64,000 nucleotides of DNA from Malania oleifera. Its lineage: Eukaryota > Streptophyta > Magnoliopsida > Santalales > Ximeniaceae. The stretch lies in contig NC_080420.1 of assembly GCF_029873635.1 (NCBI RefSeq), forward strand, positions 31,735,032-31,799,031. The letters run 5' to 3'. Shown here piece by piece: positions 32,349-43,449 of the stretch (position 1 is the stretch's first letter; every line of letters starts with the position of its first letter). The position numbers and the translations under genes were made by a program. Below the pieces are notes generated by a model. The model was not told the DNA's origin, ran no database searches, and saw nothing but the letters and a program-made list of their open reading frames with translations.

Positions 32349-33008
32349 TGAATATAATATATAAAAAAATAGAGTGATGAGGATTGATTTTGGCAAATCT
32401 AATGCCACCAATGTGTTCAAAAGGTCAAAAAACCTTAGGAACCAGTTTTTGGTTGCAAAGAATCGGTTTAAAAATCACTAAATTAGAAAAAAGAAGTTAT
32501 GGACCATTTTTTTTAAAAACGGTTTGACTTAACGGAGTTTAACAACATTAATATTTACCATTATGCCACGTGGCGGGTTCTGCGTGTGCCACATGTCGGC
32601 AGCTGGACGAGGGTCAATCAGTCGGCTCGGGTCGTGCTCGCAAGTGAGGATTCGAGTTGTTGGGCTGGGTCGCGGATCGGGTTCCAGGTCAGATCTCACT
32701 AGCTGGGCGAGGAAGACACATGCGGGTGCATGGAGCACGTGATGTCGGCGGTTAGTGTCCTTGCTAGCACGTGTGGCACAAATGGAGGGCGCTGTTTCAT
32801 TTGTTGGCGTGTGAAAGCGTGTGTGGGGTCTTCCAAATTTCGTTTGAAGCACGGTTTTCACCTTTGGAATCGTCTTGACGCGAATTTCACAATGGTATGC
32901 TCAATTTTGGATTTTGAGCAACTTCAAATCTAGGGAAAAAAAATCAAATTTCCCTCTATTCGCCTCTATCTGGCGAATTTCAGCGAACCTGGATTCCCTT
33001 GTACCACT
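32349..33008 (-). other. Leader of the Ivana-like element, locally G+C-rich
   Basis: About 660 bases between the 5' LTR and gag. On the element strand TGGTACAAGGGA (about 33005-32994) sits where a Met-tRNA primer site is expected and matches only its first bases. The block 32570-32860 is much more G+C-rich than its surroundings and is open on the minus strand for 110 codons, but with no similarity I recognise. I regard it as untranslated leader or captured sequence. Confidence 0.5.
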
Positions 33009-33362
33009 AATGAGTGGAGGGGACTCACTCAATCATTGGTTGTGATTGAAACTCAATGAGGATTGCACGAAAATACAAAACAATTAATTTCAATAAAAAA
33101 AAATACAGAGACAAATTCAAGATACAAATTTCTCTCTTCTCACTAGTTATTCACCCTCACCATACGACACATTACATTACACACACACACACATCTATTT
33201 ATAGCAAAACATCTGAATATTATAATCAACAATGGTGGGCTGGTTGGTGAAGTTAGTGGCCGACTTTCCACTGCAATTCAACAACAGTGGGCTGGGGTTG
33301 GTGGAGCTGCCATCGTCAAATTTTGCTGCCACCATCCCACTATTCAAGTTTAATCTTCAACA
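33009..33362 (-). repeat. 5' LTR of the Ivana/Oryco-like element
   Basis: 354 bp, minus strand from TGTTGAAGATTAAAC at 33362 to CTCCACTCATTA. It contains CTATTTATAGCAA (33194-33206), whose minus-strand reading TATAAATAG is a plausible TATA box shared with the other LTR (CTATTTATAGC, 28671-28681). Confidence 0.85.
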
Positions 33363-33449
33363 CTTACACTAATTTATATTTGTTTATTGTTATGAACATT
33401 TCCATAAGCTGACCCATTTGCTCTTTCATGGCCTTTACATCTTGACTAA
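33363..33449 (-). pseudogene. Tat/Ogre-like gag fragment between two insertions
   Basis: 87 bases lying between two independent insertions. The minus strand reads SQDVKAMKEQMGQLMEMF, a short heptad-like coiled-coil segment found in Tat/Ogre gags after the N-terminal domain. It joins 40815 upstream across the Athila-like element (TSD ACTAA) and 28480 downstream across the Ivana-like element. The frame stays open across the first join. Confidence 0.8.
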
Positions 33450-35327
33450 TGACTCGCTCTAAAAATGAGCAGCTCGGAAGTTATCCCAAGTATAGGAGTT
33501 TTGTCGTGTAATATTTAGCCCAAAGGCTAGATCGTCTTCTTAAGGAATGCAGTTTAATCTCAAATTTTATGTATTTCCAATTGAAAATAATAAGTTACTG
33601 AACTCAATTTAAATTCGGGGTTTTCAGGATTGTTTGAGATTTCTTTTGACAAATTAAACAAACATGCAATTTAAACTCTAAACCCTAACATGCACTGAAA
33701 TTTAATAACGGGAAACGGAAATCCTACGTCTAACAGGCAGACATTGAAACATGCGTTGAACTTTGGAATGAAAACTAAATATTGTAACTTTAACACGTCA
33801 CTTAAAACACGCAATAATAAAATTCAATCAAACACAAACGCGAACACAAAAAAAAAAAAAAACTTTTGACCAAATCTAGAACTTGAATTGAAATCAAAAC
33901 TTAAATGCAACAAGAGTAAGATCAACCCTAAACTAAATCGAACTTCAATACAACAATTTAAATTTTAAGGAGAACTATTAATTTAACTTCTAATTTTTTT
34001 TTTCTTTTCGTAATTTATTATTTTTTTAGAACCAAATCGGACTTCACTTAATTAACTAAATAACTCGAATCACTAATTAAATCTACTGCTAAATTTACTT
34101 GAAAGAAAATAAATAAATAAATAAACTTGAATAATAATAAAACCCCTAATCTATATTCAAAATTTAAAATTTCAATTAAACCTCAATAAAAAAATTTAAC
34201 AAGATTCAACTGAAGATCAAGAAGGGAAAAGAGGAGAGAGGGAGAGAGAGAGAGAGAGAGAAGGTCGTGGCTATGGATGCTGGTGTTGCAAGTTTTCATA
34301 GGGAGACTGGTTGTAGCAGAGGACTCCACAGTGGTTACAGCAAAGGGCTCTATGGAAGTTGCAGCAGTGGGTTCTCGGGTTGTCTGGAGCAGTCGTGGAT
34401 AGCAGCTAAGTGTGTGGCAAAGGTGGCTGACTGTGGTTGCAGGAACACAGGGAAGGGTCGCAACAGCTACAGCACAACACAAGGGAGAGCAAGATCTTTA
34501 GAAGTCTCGGCTGGAGTAGTTTGGAACAGCAAAGGGAGCAAGAAGCTTCACTGGTTACAGATTCGGCAGTAGTGGCTGGTTCGGGTAGACAGCAGCTATG
34601 GAGAAAGAAAGGGAAACAGGGCACGGCAAGAGCTTGAGGGCAGCAGAAGGAGAAAGAAGAAAGGGAAGGAGAAAAAAGAGAGAGTCGGGTGGCTGGGATG
34701 GCTGGAAGCAGCCGAAAGAGAGGGAACTGGAGGAAGAGGGAGAAGGAGAAGGAGAAGGGAAGTTGTGCGTGAGAAAGGGAAAGGGAGAGAAGGGAGAGTT
34801 AGAGAGTGAGAGAGGAAGCTTGGGGCAGCTTGCAGGGTTGAGGAAGAAAGGAAGGATAAATAGGGGAAGGGGGAGAGACCCTACTCGGTGCCAGGGGTAT
34901 CCGGATAGCACCCAGACTCGGCTTCATGGTTGGGTCACATCAATGGAATTTATTTTCTTTTTCTTTTTCTTATTTTTTTTCTCTGCGATTGAGGCCAATT
35001 TTGATCCTTCTGGAGCCCGTATTTCTTGAAGCTCGAAACACAATATTCGTAGATAATATTCTTATCTTTCTCCAAAATTTCAAATCGTCTCGATTGGAGC
35101 TCGAATGGAAAAACTATGTGCGAATTACAAACTGATGCCGGTTTTAGCTCTTAACAATTTTCCTGCAATAAAAAAATGCCAAAAATTCATAAATTGCTTT
35201 ATAAAGCCCAAATATTATAAATAGGACACTGTGTTAATGTATTGATAGTAATTACATATTTAATTAAAAATATAAGTCCCAATGCACGAATTAAAGCACC
35301 TAATTACGCAGTTTAAGCGCGTAATCA
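33450..35327 (-). repeat. 3' LTR of the Athila-like element
   Basis: 1878 bp. Minus strand runs from TGATTACGCG at 35327 to GCGAGTCA at 33450. It contains a GA-rich block (34231-34262) and a purine/pyrimidine-skewed region (34600-34870) that gives long but meaningless plus-strand frames. Confidence 0.9.
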
Positions 35328-35342
35328 CACCCCCCCCCCAAC
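35328..35342 (-). promoter_or_regulatory. Polypurine tract of the Athila-like element
   Basis: On the element strand, GTTGGGGGGGGGGTG directly abuts the 3' LTR start TGATTACG. This is the plus-strand primer. Confidence 0.8.
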
Positions 35343-36845
35343 TAACGTTTTGCTAGTCTCTAGCAAATAATGTGAATGATTTCAAGGGTGGTATCCACAA
35401 ATACTAACTCCAACAAACATGAAATTAATGCCCATGCATCACAATCGTACCGTTTCACATACAAGAATATAACTGAATTTCACACAAGTTCGTTCATATT
35501 CAATGCACACAACTCCGAAGCATGTCACTCATGCAAGTTTCATCATTATATTGCACTTAAGAATAGTATACTAGCATGAAGTTAACCAATGGTACAATTC
35601 AGAATTAATGCGATCATATAAATTCGAGTATAAACAAGTGAAATCTCGAGATGTGTGTGATGTGCGTGACTCATTACACCTAGGATACTAGTGGACATCT
35701 ACAGAACGGTCGTTTTGACTCAGCCTAACTAGTATATCCTAAAAAACCCTAAAAAAGAATGGTTTCACTCATCATATGTAAGGAGGAGTGTCACGATCAA
35801 ACATCCCACATATTGCAAGGAATAAACGCAAAATGTATGGAGTTGACTAGTCTGAAAAGGATCTAGCCTATCTATGAGGTGTCGGGTCCTTCACCCTAGC
35901 ATTTTTTCACCTACTCACCTTGTCCAACTGAGACCACCCTAGATCAACTTATTCACAAACTTGGCATGAATACATATGAGGCATTAAACGATTGAAGAAT
36001 TTTCATACGTGGAAAACATGTGTCGTGTCCCTGACTTTTTGTGGTATTTGTGCGAAGCAAGCATTGCCATTTCACTTCATGTGCATTTCTATTTGTCTTA
36101 TTCTTTCGTCTACTCATTCTTCATTTCCTGTCTTTTCTGGGTCAATTAGGAAAATCATTATACTTCCTTTGTTGTCTTCATACCATCAATAGGAATTAAG
36201 CTCGAACAATGGCCCATGAACTAACTTTATTTCTAGGGGTGGTTTAGCCTTCACATCTTGAGTAGGCTACAAGACCTAGGTTTCTATCTCCCCACTAGAT
36301 GCCACCTCTGGGCCAGCAAGTCAAAAACAAAGACTAGTGTACAAAGAATCATCCAAAAGAAAATAGAACTGAGTTTTATGAATTCTGATTTGATGTTAAC
36401 ACTCAAAATGACGATAAATAGCTCAAGGATATTTCACAAGGTATCATAGTCACCACAGGTATTCTCTCAGTACTCACAAGGAACCCTAAGTGTAATGAAT
36501 CACGTGAATGTGTCTATTCAGCCTCATGAGATGTCGTGTAAATACAAAAGTTTATATGGCCAGATTAACACGAGTGTACTACCAATCAATTCTTCATGGA
36601 GTTACAAAATTATATAAAGAGAAATTATGCATAAATGACTCAAGTGCATAATTATTAGGTTATTTGCAAGTATGTTGAGGGTGTATGTCAGTGTTAATCA
36701 AGGCATAAGTCAGTGTAATTCCTCAATATTCTTTCTTTCTTTCTTTTTTTCTTTTTTTTTTCTTTTTTATTTAGTTTTTCAATTAATATATAAGACCTAG
36801 CAAGTATACGTGCACAGTGTCACATGCAAATTATCATCCCCCCAA
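35343..36845 (-). other. Non-coding 3' interior of the Athila-like element
   Basis: About 1.5 kb between the end of the gag frame and the purine tract. I see no domain, in either strand, only short chance frames and A+T-rich text with a T/C tract at 36728-36770. This is where pol would lie in an autonomous relative. Confidence 0.6.
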
Positions 36846-37029
36846 CTAAAGTGGAATATTGTTCTCATTGTGAAAGCATAGAGGAGATAGAAAAGATGTG
36901 CATGGGAGAAGTAAAGCGTACCTAGGTGGAGAAGTAATGGAAAAAAAAAAAAACTGAACTACAAGAAAATGTACCTGAAAATTAACTAAAAATAAAATAA
37001 GGTAAAATAAAATGAAAAGAAGAAAAACA

Positions 37030-38729
37030 TCACAGTTGTCTGGCAAAGGCTCTGGAGGAATTTCATTTGGTGGGTGCAGGTTTATAAATTGAACTAGAGG
37101 GCCTCCAAATTTGAGCTGCCACAATGAATCAATCTGCATACCTACACGAAAGTCAGCCTCAAATGAATTAATACTCTTCAAAATACCAAACAATACATGT
37201 GCAAATTGACTTTCTTGTTTTAACAAGAAAGGATCTTTATTCAGCATATTTTTCAAGAAATTTACTTCATTATGAACTGGTTTTTGAGGAAAAGTTGATG
37301 GAACAGTTACCTTTAGTTCTTTAGAAGCATTAGCATTAAAAATTTTACCTGGTTCCTTGAAAGTTAAACATTCACCATTCTACTCACCCTCTTTATCGGG
37401 TGTACCAATTTTCTTACTACTGCGGGGATATACTTCAGCATCGGACTCCTCAACATTTATTCCAGTCGAGAGTGACGGTTCCACGACTACCAAGCTCTGA
37501 GGATAGGGTACCACAGGTTGGTACTTCTTATTAGTATTAGCCTCCTCATTAATTGACTGCTTCACGTCTAGACCCGTTTCCTTTGGTTTTTCTTTGACTT
37601 CATTTGTCTCAGCTATAACTTTTGGTATTGGGACAACTGGTTGTCTGTCGATGAGCACCTCAAGTTGGAAAACTTCTTTCCCGCTTCTCGAAGTAATGAC
37701 AGCCTCCGCTGTCTCAAAAGAAACATTATGTATTTGTTGTTGTTGCTTCTGGTATTCTTGAGGATTAGGCTGATGTTCCATCGAAAATTCTCTTTTTTCT
37801 AAGATATCCAACTACGTGCTTATTGCATGAACTGTGTCACAAAATTCATTTATGTCCTAAGTATACTGATTTATTTGAATTCGCATGAACTGCTGGAAGA
37901 CATCCTCAAAAGACATCCTCGGTGGAGTAGGTGCTGCATTAGATTGAAGTCCTGACGGAGCACAACTCTGAGGGATCTGTTGTGGCTGATACTGAGGTAG
38001 AAGAGTGTTTGGGTAATATCTTGGATCATATTTATCTTCGCCACTAATTGTACTGATAGGTTGTACTATCATGGGTGCCTGATTGTATCGTGTATTCCAT
38101 TGTTGGGCACATTCAGTTAGGTAATCAAAGAATGATAGTGCCTGATCTAGTTCCTTGCTGAAGAGTTCTCCATTGCACATGGTCAGGAAAAAGTACTTGC
38201 AATCAGGAGTAAAAGTTGTATAGAAATAATTAACTAACCTCCATGATTCAAACCCTTGATGTGGACAAGTACTTAGCAGATCCTTGAATCTCTCCCAACA
38301 AGCCCGAAAAGTCTCATCACCCTTCTGTATAAACTAAATGATCTGTTCCTGCAAAAATTGAGTTCTCTGTGAGGGACAAAACCTATGCAGAAATTCACGC
38401 TCCATATCAGCCCAATTAGAGATAGAGTGAGGTCTCAACGAATTAAACCACATCTACGCCCAATCCTTTAAAGAAACAAGAAATAAACGTAATCTAGTGG
38501 ATTCATCAGCTCTAGCACGAGAGAAAAAAATATTGCAAGTCAACTCGAACTCTGTCAGGTGTCGATAAGGGCACTCAGATTTCATCTCGTAGAACTGAGG
38601 TAGCAATGACTTCCTCCCGCGCTACATCATGAAATCAAGTTTGTCATTAGGAAAAATCGTGTAAGATGGTGCAGTGGTGTGTGCAAGCTGCAAAAAATCC
38701 ATAAGCGTGTGTGGTGTAGATGCAGCCAT
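37030..38729 (-). pseudogene. Athila-like gag, one frame with few stops
   Basis: Starts MAASTPHTLMDFLQLAHTT at 38729 and keeps one frame for about 1.7 kb with a handful of stops (for example near 38625, 38455, 38330, 37860 and 37382). Capsid motifs: RLRLFLVSLKDWA, HSISNWADMEREFLHRF and CWERFKDLLSTCPH. Then a Gln/Pro-rich region, a Lys/Glu-rich tail with NKKYQPVVPYPQSL, and a C-terminal segment (KFGGPLVQFINLHPP) near 37085 that I do not recognise. No zinc knuckle is seen. The lack of frameshifts suggests later decay than its neighbours. Confidence 0.82.
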
Positions 38730-38841
38730 AATTTTTTCAAAGCTCAATTCTTCTTCTTTTTTCTTCTTTTTTTTATTTTTCTTTTTCATGAGACTAATTA
38801 AAATGACAGGAAAAACACTAATTTGAGACTAAGACCGACAT

Positions 38842-38860
38842 TCCCTGGCAAACAGCGCCA
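38842..38860 (-). promoter_or_regulatory. Primer binding site, Asp-tRNA type
   Basis: The element strand reads TGGCGCTGTTTGCCAGGGA, a slightly changed form of TGGCGCCGTTGCCGGGGA, the tRNA-Asp primer site common in plant Athila/Tat elements. It lies six bases inside the 5' LTR end. Confidence 0.75.
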
Positions 38861-38866
38861 AAAACT

Positions 38867-39661
38867 TGACTCACTCTACAAATGAGCAGCTCAAAAGTTA
38901 TCCCAAGTATAGGAGTTTTGTCATGTAATATTCAGCCCAAAGGCCAGATCGTCTCCTCAAGGAATGTAGTTTAATCTCAAATTTTATGTATTTCCAATCG
39001 AAGATAAAAAGTTATTGAACTTGGTTCAGATTCAGGGTTTTCGGGATTGTATGAGATTTCTTTTAACAAATTAAACAAACATGCAATTTAGACTCTAAAC
39101 CCTAACATGCACTAAATTTAATAACGGAAAACGAAAATCCTACGTCTAATCAAGCAGACATTGAAACACGCGTTGAACTTCGGAATGAAAACTAAATACG
39201 GTAACTTTAACACGTCACTAAAAACACAAAATAATAAAACTCAATCAAACACAAACACAAACAAAAAAAAAAAAAAAGAACTTTTGACAAAATCAAGAAC
39301 TTGAATCGAAATCAAAACTTAAATGCAACAAGAGTAAGATCAATCCTAAACTAAATCGCGCTTCAACAACACAATTTAAATTTTAAGGAGAACTACTAAT
39401 TTAACTTCTAAAAAATTATTTTTTTTCCTTTTTGTATTTTATTCTTTTTTTTTATAACCAAACCGGACTTCACTTAATTAACTAAATAGCCTAAATCACT
39501 AATTAAATCTACTGCTAAATTTACTTAAGAGAAAATAAATAAATAAATAAATAAACTTGAATAATAATAAAGCCCCTAAACAATATTCAAAATTTAAAAT
39601 TTCAATTAAACCTCAATAAAAAAATTTAATAAGATTCAACTAAAGATAAAAAAGGGAAAAG

Positions 39662-39731
<70 letters not shown>

Positions 39732-40814
39732 TATGGCTATGGATGCTGGTGTTGCAAGTTGTCACAGGGAGACTAAATGCAATAGAGGGCTCCACGGTGG
39801 CTGCAGCAGAGGGCTCCACAGTGGTTGCAGCAGAGGGCTTCTCTGGTTGTCTGGAGCAGTTGTGGACAGCAGCTGTGTGTGGCTTTCAGGTGGCTGACTA
39901 TGGTTGCAAGAACATAGGGGAGGGCCGCAACAGCTACAGCACAGCAGGAGGGAGAGTAGGATCTTTGGAAGTCTTTGCTGGAGTAGTCTAGAATAACAAG
40001 AGGAGCAAGAAGCTTCACTGGTTGCAAATTCGGCAGTAGTGGCTAGCTCGAGTAGACAGCAGCTATGGAGAAAGAAGGGGAAACAGGGCATGACAAGAAC
40101 TTGAGGGCAGCAAAAGGAGAAAGAAGAAATAGAAGGAGAAAAGAGAAAGAGTCGGGTGGCTGGAAGCAGCCGAGAGAGACAGAACTGAAGGAAAAGGGAG
40201 AAGGAGAAGGAGAAGGGGAGTTGTGCATGAGAAAGGGAAAGGGAGAGAAGGGCCGAGAGAGAAGAGGGAGAGAAGGGAGAGTTAGAGAGTGGGAGAGGGA
40301 GCCTGGGGCGACCTGCGGGGCTGAGGAAGAAAGGAAGGATAAATAGGGGAAGGGGGATAGACCCTACCCGACTCCAAGGGTATCCGGATAGTACCCGGAC
40401 CCAGTTGCATGGTCGAGTCACATTAGTGGAATTTATTTTATTTTTTTCATTTTTTTTTCATTTTCTTTTTCTCAATTTTTTTCCTTGCAAACAAGGCCAA
40501 TTTTGATCCTCCAATAGCTCGTATCTCTCAAAACTAGAAACACAAAGATCGTAGATAATCTTCTCATCTTTCTCCAGAATTTTTAATTATCTCGATCGGA
40601 GTTCGGATGGAAAAATTATGTGCGAATTGCAAACTGATGCTGGTTTTAGTTATTGACAATTTTCTTGCCAAAAAATCATAAACTGCTCAATAAAACCTAA
40701 ATATAATAAATAGGACGCCGTGTTAAATATTAAGAATAATTAGGTATTTAATTAAAAATATAAACCCTAATGAACGAATTAAAACACCTAATTACGCAGT
40801 TTAAGCGTGTAATC
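38867..40814 (-). repeat. 5' LTR of the Athila-like element
   Basis: 1948 bp. Minus strand runs from TGATTACACG at 40814 to GTGAGTCA at 38867, homologous to 33450-35327. The larger size is partly due to an expanded GA microsatellite and small indels. Minus-strand CCCCTATTTATCC near 40340-40352 is a possible promoter element. Confidence 0.9.
39664..39727. repeat. (GA)n microsatellite, LTR-specific expansion
   Basis: About 32 GA repeats in the 5' LTR. The equivalent place in the 3' LTR (34231-34262) has a shorter, interrupted tract. The two LTRs were identical at insertion, so the length difference arose afterwards. Confidence 0.9.
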
Positions 40815-42590
40815 AACTAACCTCATCATTGTTTTGTTCCAACCCTATAATTTTTTATTTCCTTATGGTATTATACAAATGGTAGTGCGACTCTACAATG
40901 TCAATCCTGAAGCAAAAGTCATGTATGAGTGTATGATCATGGAATGCATGCCTGAATGTTATGCAAATTCTGGCCAATGATCCTAGCAAAAATGAAATGC
41001 AAACATCATTGCCAAAGTTCTTAAACTTTAAAAATCCCATTTTATTAATATGACCCAAAAGGTCTTAATGTACATCATTTAGTGCCAATACAAAACAAGA
41101 ATAACTTCATCAATTATTTTGACATTCCTCAATACACAAGAGCTAGCTTTTCTAAATCTTCCTTCACTAAGATGATCAGCTCCCTAACCTACTGCAACTT
41201 GGGCACATTCCTAGTTATTCTATTATATATCTAGATAGTGTGAACCATCGTCTGAGCATGATTGAATGTTCCCTTCATGCACTAATGTATGCCTTGTATA
41301 TACAGATTCCGTTCCTGTAGAGCTTGCCACACCTCATTCACTTGGGCTTGCAACTCTTCGATTTTAATGGCATGGTCTTAGGCATTACCGTTTCCTTCAT
41401 CTACTTAGTGACTTGCCCCAACTTTTGGTTAGCGTACGATTTTCTCTATGAAGGACTATCATTTCTTCCTCTGCCTATGTGCATAACCTTTCCTTGTCCT
41501 GGCTCGATTGCTCCAAGGCCTCCTTTTATGTAGCTAATTGATGAGGCTGCAGCTCTACTGACCTTGCCCTAGTCGATGCCTACTTGGCCTCTAGGATTGC
41601 CTATTCAGTCCTTTCTTCTGTCTTCCTTAGCTATTTAATCAGCTTCGCATTCACATAAGCCGCTACTGGTAGTTGATCGGCCAACTGGGATCTTGAACCA
41701 AACGAGACTGACACTGTCTAAGACGACGGAAAATCAATCTCCATAGGTTATGGCTTCATGAACCTGCATGATAACTCCGTGTCTGGATTTGCTCGAGCTT
41801 GATACCATTCTTGGTACTTTTTTTGTGGTCTTATCTATTGATTAGCCAGATATAACCTTGAAAATCCTTCTCCAGGCAAACTCAACCACGCTTATCTTTT
41901 TTCAGAGACTGCGGACTCATATGCTTAAACTTAGATTCTCCTAGCTGACAAGTTACAGGAATAAACTGATAAACACTCATCTGGCGTCAGAGCATCAGCG
42001 GTGTTTTAGCAACACCTCCTCATGATCCGAGCAAAGGCACCCACATTTAATATCCATAGCAATACAACAAATCAAAGTGATCCATCTGGAGAGCTATCCA
42101 AATGACCTTAATATACAGCAAATTCCTCAAGTATTCTTCCCATTGCTTTTTGGATTCTATCTACTTCTTTTTGGCTTGCTCAAATTCTTTAAGTGATGAC
42201 TGATTCAGGAGAAAACCAATGGTGAATCGAGCTTCCTTAATTGGTAGATGACTGAGGAGCTAAACATAAAGTAACTCAACACAACATTGAGTCTTCCTTC
42301 ACCTTTTCTTCTATAGTAGTTGAGTGATCGAAATGTCTTAGCTAGATTGTCGGGACTTGATTGACTTGTTGATCAGGAAGGAGAAAAAGGCCCCCACAAG
42401 TTCTTTAATCACCCGGAGAGAGACTAGAAAAATGATCAATCTATAAATGGCCTATGCAAAAGCTCGCGGCCTAGTCTCAAAAGTAGGATTATACTCCATA
42501 ATCAATTTCATATGACTCCACCTTATCACATGCTCCTTATCCATTACATTACTCCACAATCAATATATCTTGCGAAAAGTATCTACTCAC
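40815..42590 (-). pseudogene. Tat/Ogre-like gag N-terminal (plant-mobile-domain-like) region
   Basis: Minus strand, several frames: an early block near 42540-42390 (MKLIMEYNPTFETRPRAFA), FFSFLINKS, a YYRRKGEGR motif near 42320, KEARFTIGFLLNQ, VWIALQ, then YQFIPVTCQLGESKF (near 41980). A Glu/Lys-rich helix-like region follows to 41300 and EQNNDEVSQ to 40815. This order matches the plant-mobile-domain-like N-terminus of Tat/Ogre gags. The frame continues into 33449 across the Athila-like insertion. Confidence 0.65.
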
Positions 42591-42599
42591 CCCCCCTTT

Positions 42600-43440
42600 A
42601 GACGCTCTCTTGGGCCGACCGATATAAACATTCATATAAAATTTATATACAAGGTTTAGACCAAAATTCAAAGAGTCTAATAGAACCACTAACGAGAAGA
42701 CTCAAAGTAATTTTGTTAGAATTTTCATCCCTCAAGAGATAATTGAGGACTAAATAACCTCAATTTACTAAGCATTTCTTATAAAGGTAATACATACACA
42801 TAGAGGCATGCAAGCAAATGCATGCATGCATAAAAGGAAAGGGAAACACACATTTATGTGGCAATCAAAGCACATAATGAGCAAGCCACACAAAGAAAAC
42901 TATTGGAAAAATGACCAAAATTAAGCAAAAAAAGGTTCTAGAATTTTTCCCAAAATTTTTCTTTATTTTTCATGAATTTTCTACAATCTTTAAATATTTT
43001 AAAGGAATTTTCCCAAAAATTTTTTATTTTATTTATTTTTGAATTTTATTTTTTGGGGTTCTCTAAGTTAAAAATGGCTCATAGAATTTTTCCTATTTTT
43101 TCTGATTTTTTGCAATTTTTCCTTTGTTTTTTGGGATTTTTTTAATGAATTAAAATTTAAATTCGAATTTTTTAATTAAAAATAGGAGGAGTAGTTTAGG
43201 TGACTAAACCAATTCATTCGATTTGACAAGGTCAACAAGAGTGGTCTAAGTTAACCCATTCAAGGGAGAGAGAAGGCGAGTTATGGGTCCTGCCATATTT
43301 CACCCATTTGAGTGACATGTCGTCACTTATGAACAATCAACTTTTTTTTTTGGGGAAAAATTTAAAAGTGACACGTGGTAGGGCGACGTCACCCACTAGG
43401 TCACTTGCCACATGGCGCTATGGCACTAGCCTAGACTTCT
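42600..43440 (-). repeat. A+T-rich LTR-like sequence, probably the Tat/Ogre 5' LTR
   Basis: No coding content. The T-rich block 42940-43160, the following 'AACCAATTCATTCGATTTGAC' type region and the CACGTGG block at 43373 resemble 26330-26850 of the solo LTR. It lies where the 5' LTR of the Tat/Ogre element is expected, just upstream of its gag. Near 42585-42610 'CACCCCCCCTTTAG...CTCTTGGG' recalls a Sirevirus LTR end, so the junction may be composite. Confidence 0.4.
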
Positions 43441-43449
43441 TAACGAAGA

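Larger units (their letters stand above)
28481..33362 (-). mobile_element. Ivana/Oryco-like Ty1/copia element with an RT deletion
   Basis: LTRs at 28481-28837 and 33009-33362, with gag, protease, integrase and RNase H on the minus strand. Flanks CTTGC (28476-28480) and CTTAC (33363-33367) look like a one-mismatch TSD, and the Tat gag frame continues across it. The RT core is deleted. The lineage call rests on the gag start (MANGATQAVIPKL) and integrase style. In the first ~80 LTR bases I count about 11 differences between the two LTRs, so it is old. Confidence 0.85.
33450..40814 (-). mobile_element. Non-autonomous, gag-only Athila-like LTR element
   Basis: LTRs at 33450-35327 and 38867-40814, perfect TSD ACTAA (33445-33449 and 40815-40819), an Asp-tRNA-type primer site, one long gag-like frame and a G-run purine tract. 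The interior is only ~3.5 kb, with no protease, RT or integrase. It would depend on an autonomous relative. A third LTR of this family is cut by the window edge at 1-41. Family assignment (Athila-like) rests on gag style and primer site. Confidence 0.9.

Noticed and set aside
32529..32861. 110-codon minus-strand frame in the Ivana-like leader as a gene
   Set aside because: G+C-rich sequence favours long chance frames; no domain recognised. Kept only as an anomaly of composition.
34598..35029. 143-codon plus-strand frame rich in Lys, Glu and Arg
   Set aside because: It is purine-skewed LTR sequence antisense to the element; the homologous region of the other LTR (40065-40346) has a different frame with indels and no conserved protein.
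35376..36449. Several 60-70 codon plus-strand frames in the Athila-like interior
   Set aside because: Antisense to the element, short, no motif, and typical in number for this length.
39661..39897. Plus-strand frame beginning with a long Arg-Glu repeat
   Set aside because: It is the translation of a (GA)n microsatellite in an LTR; the other LTR copy does not keep the frame.
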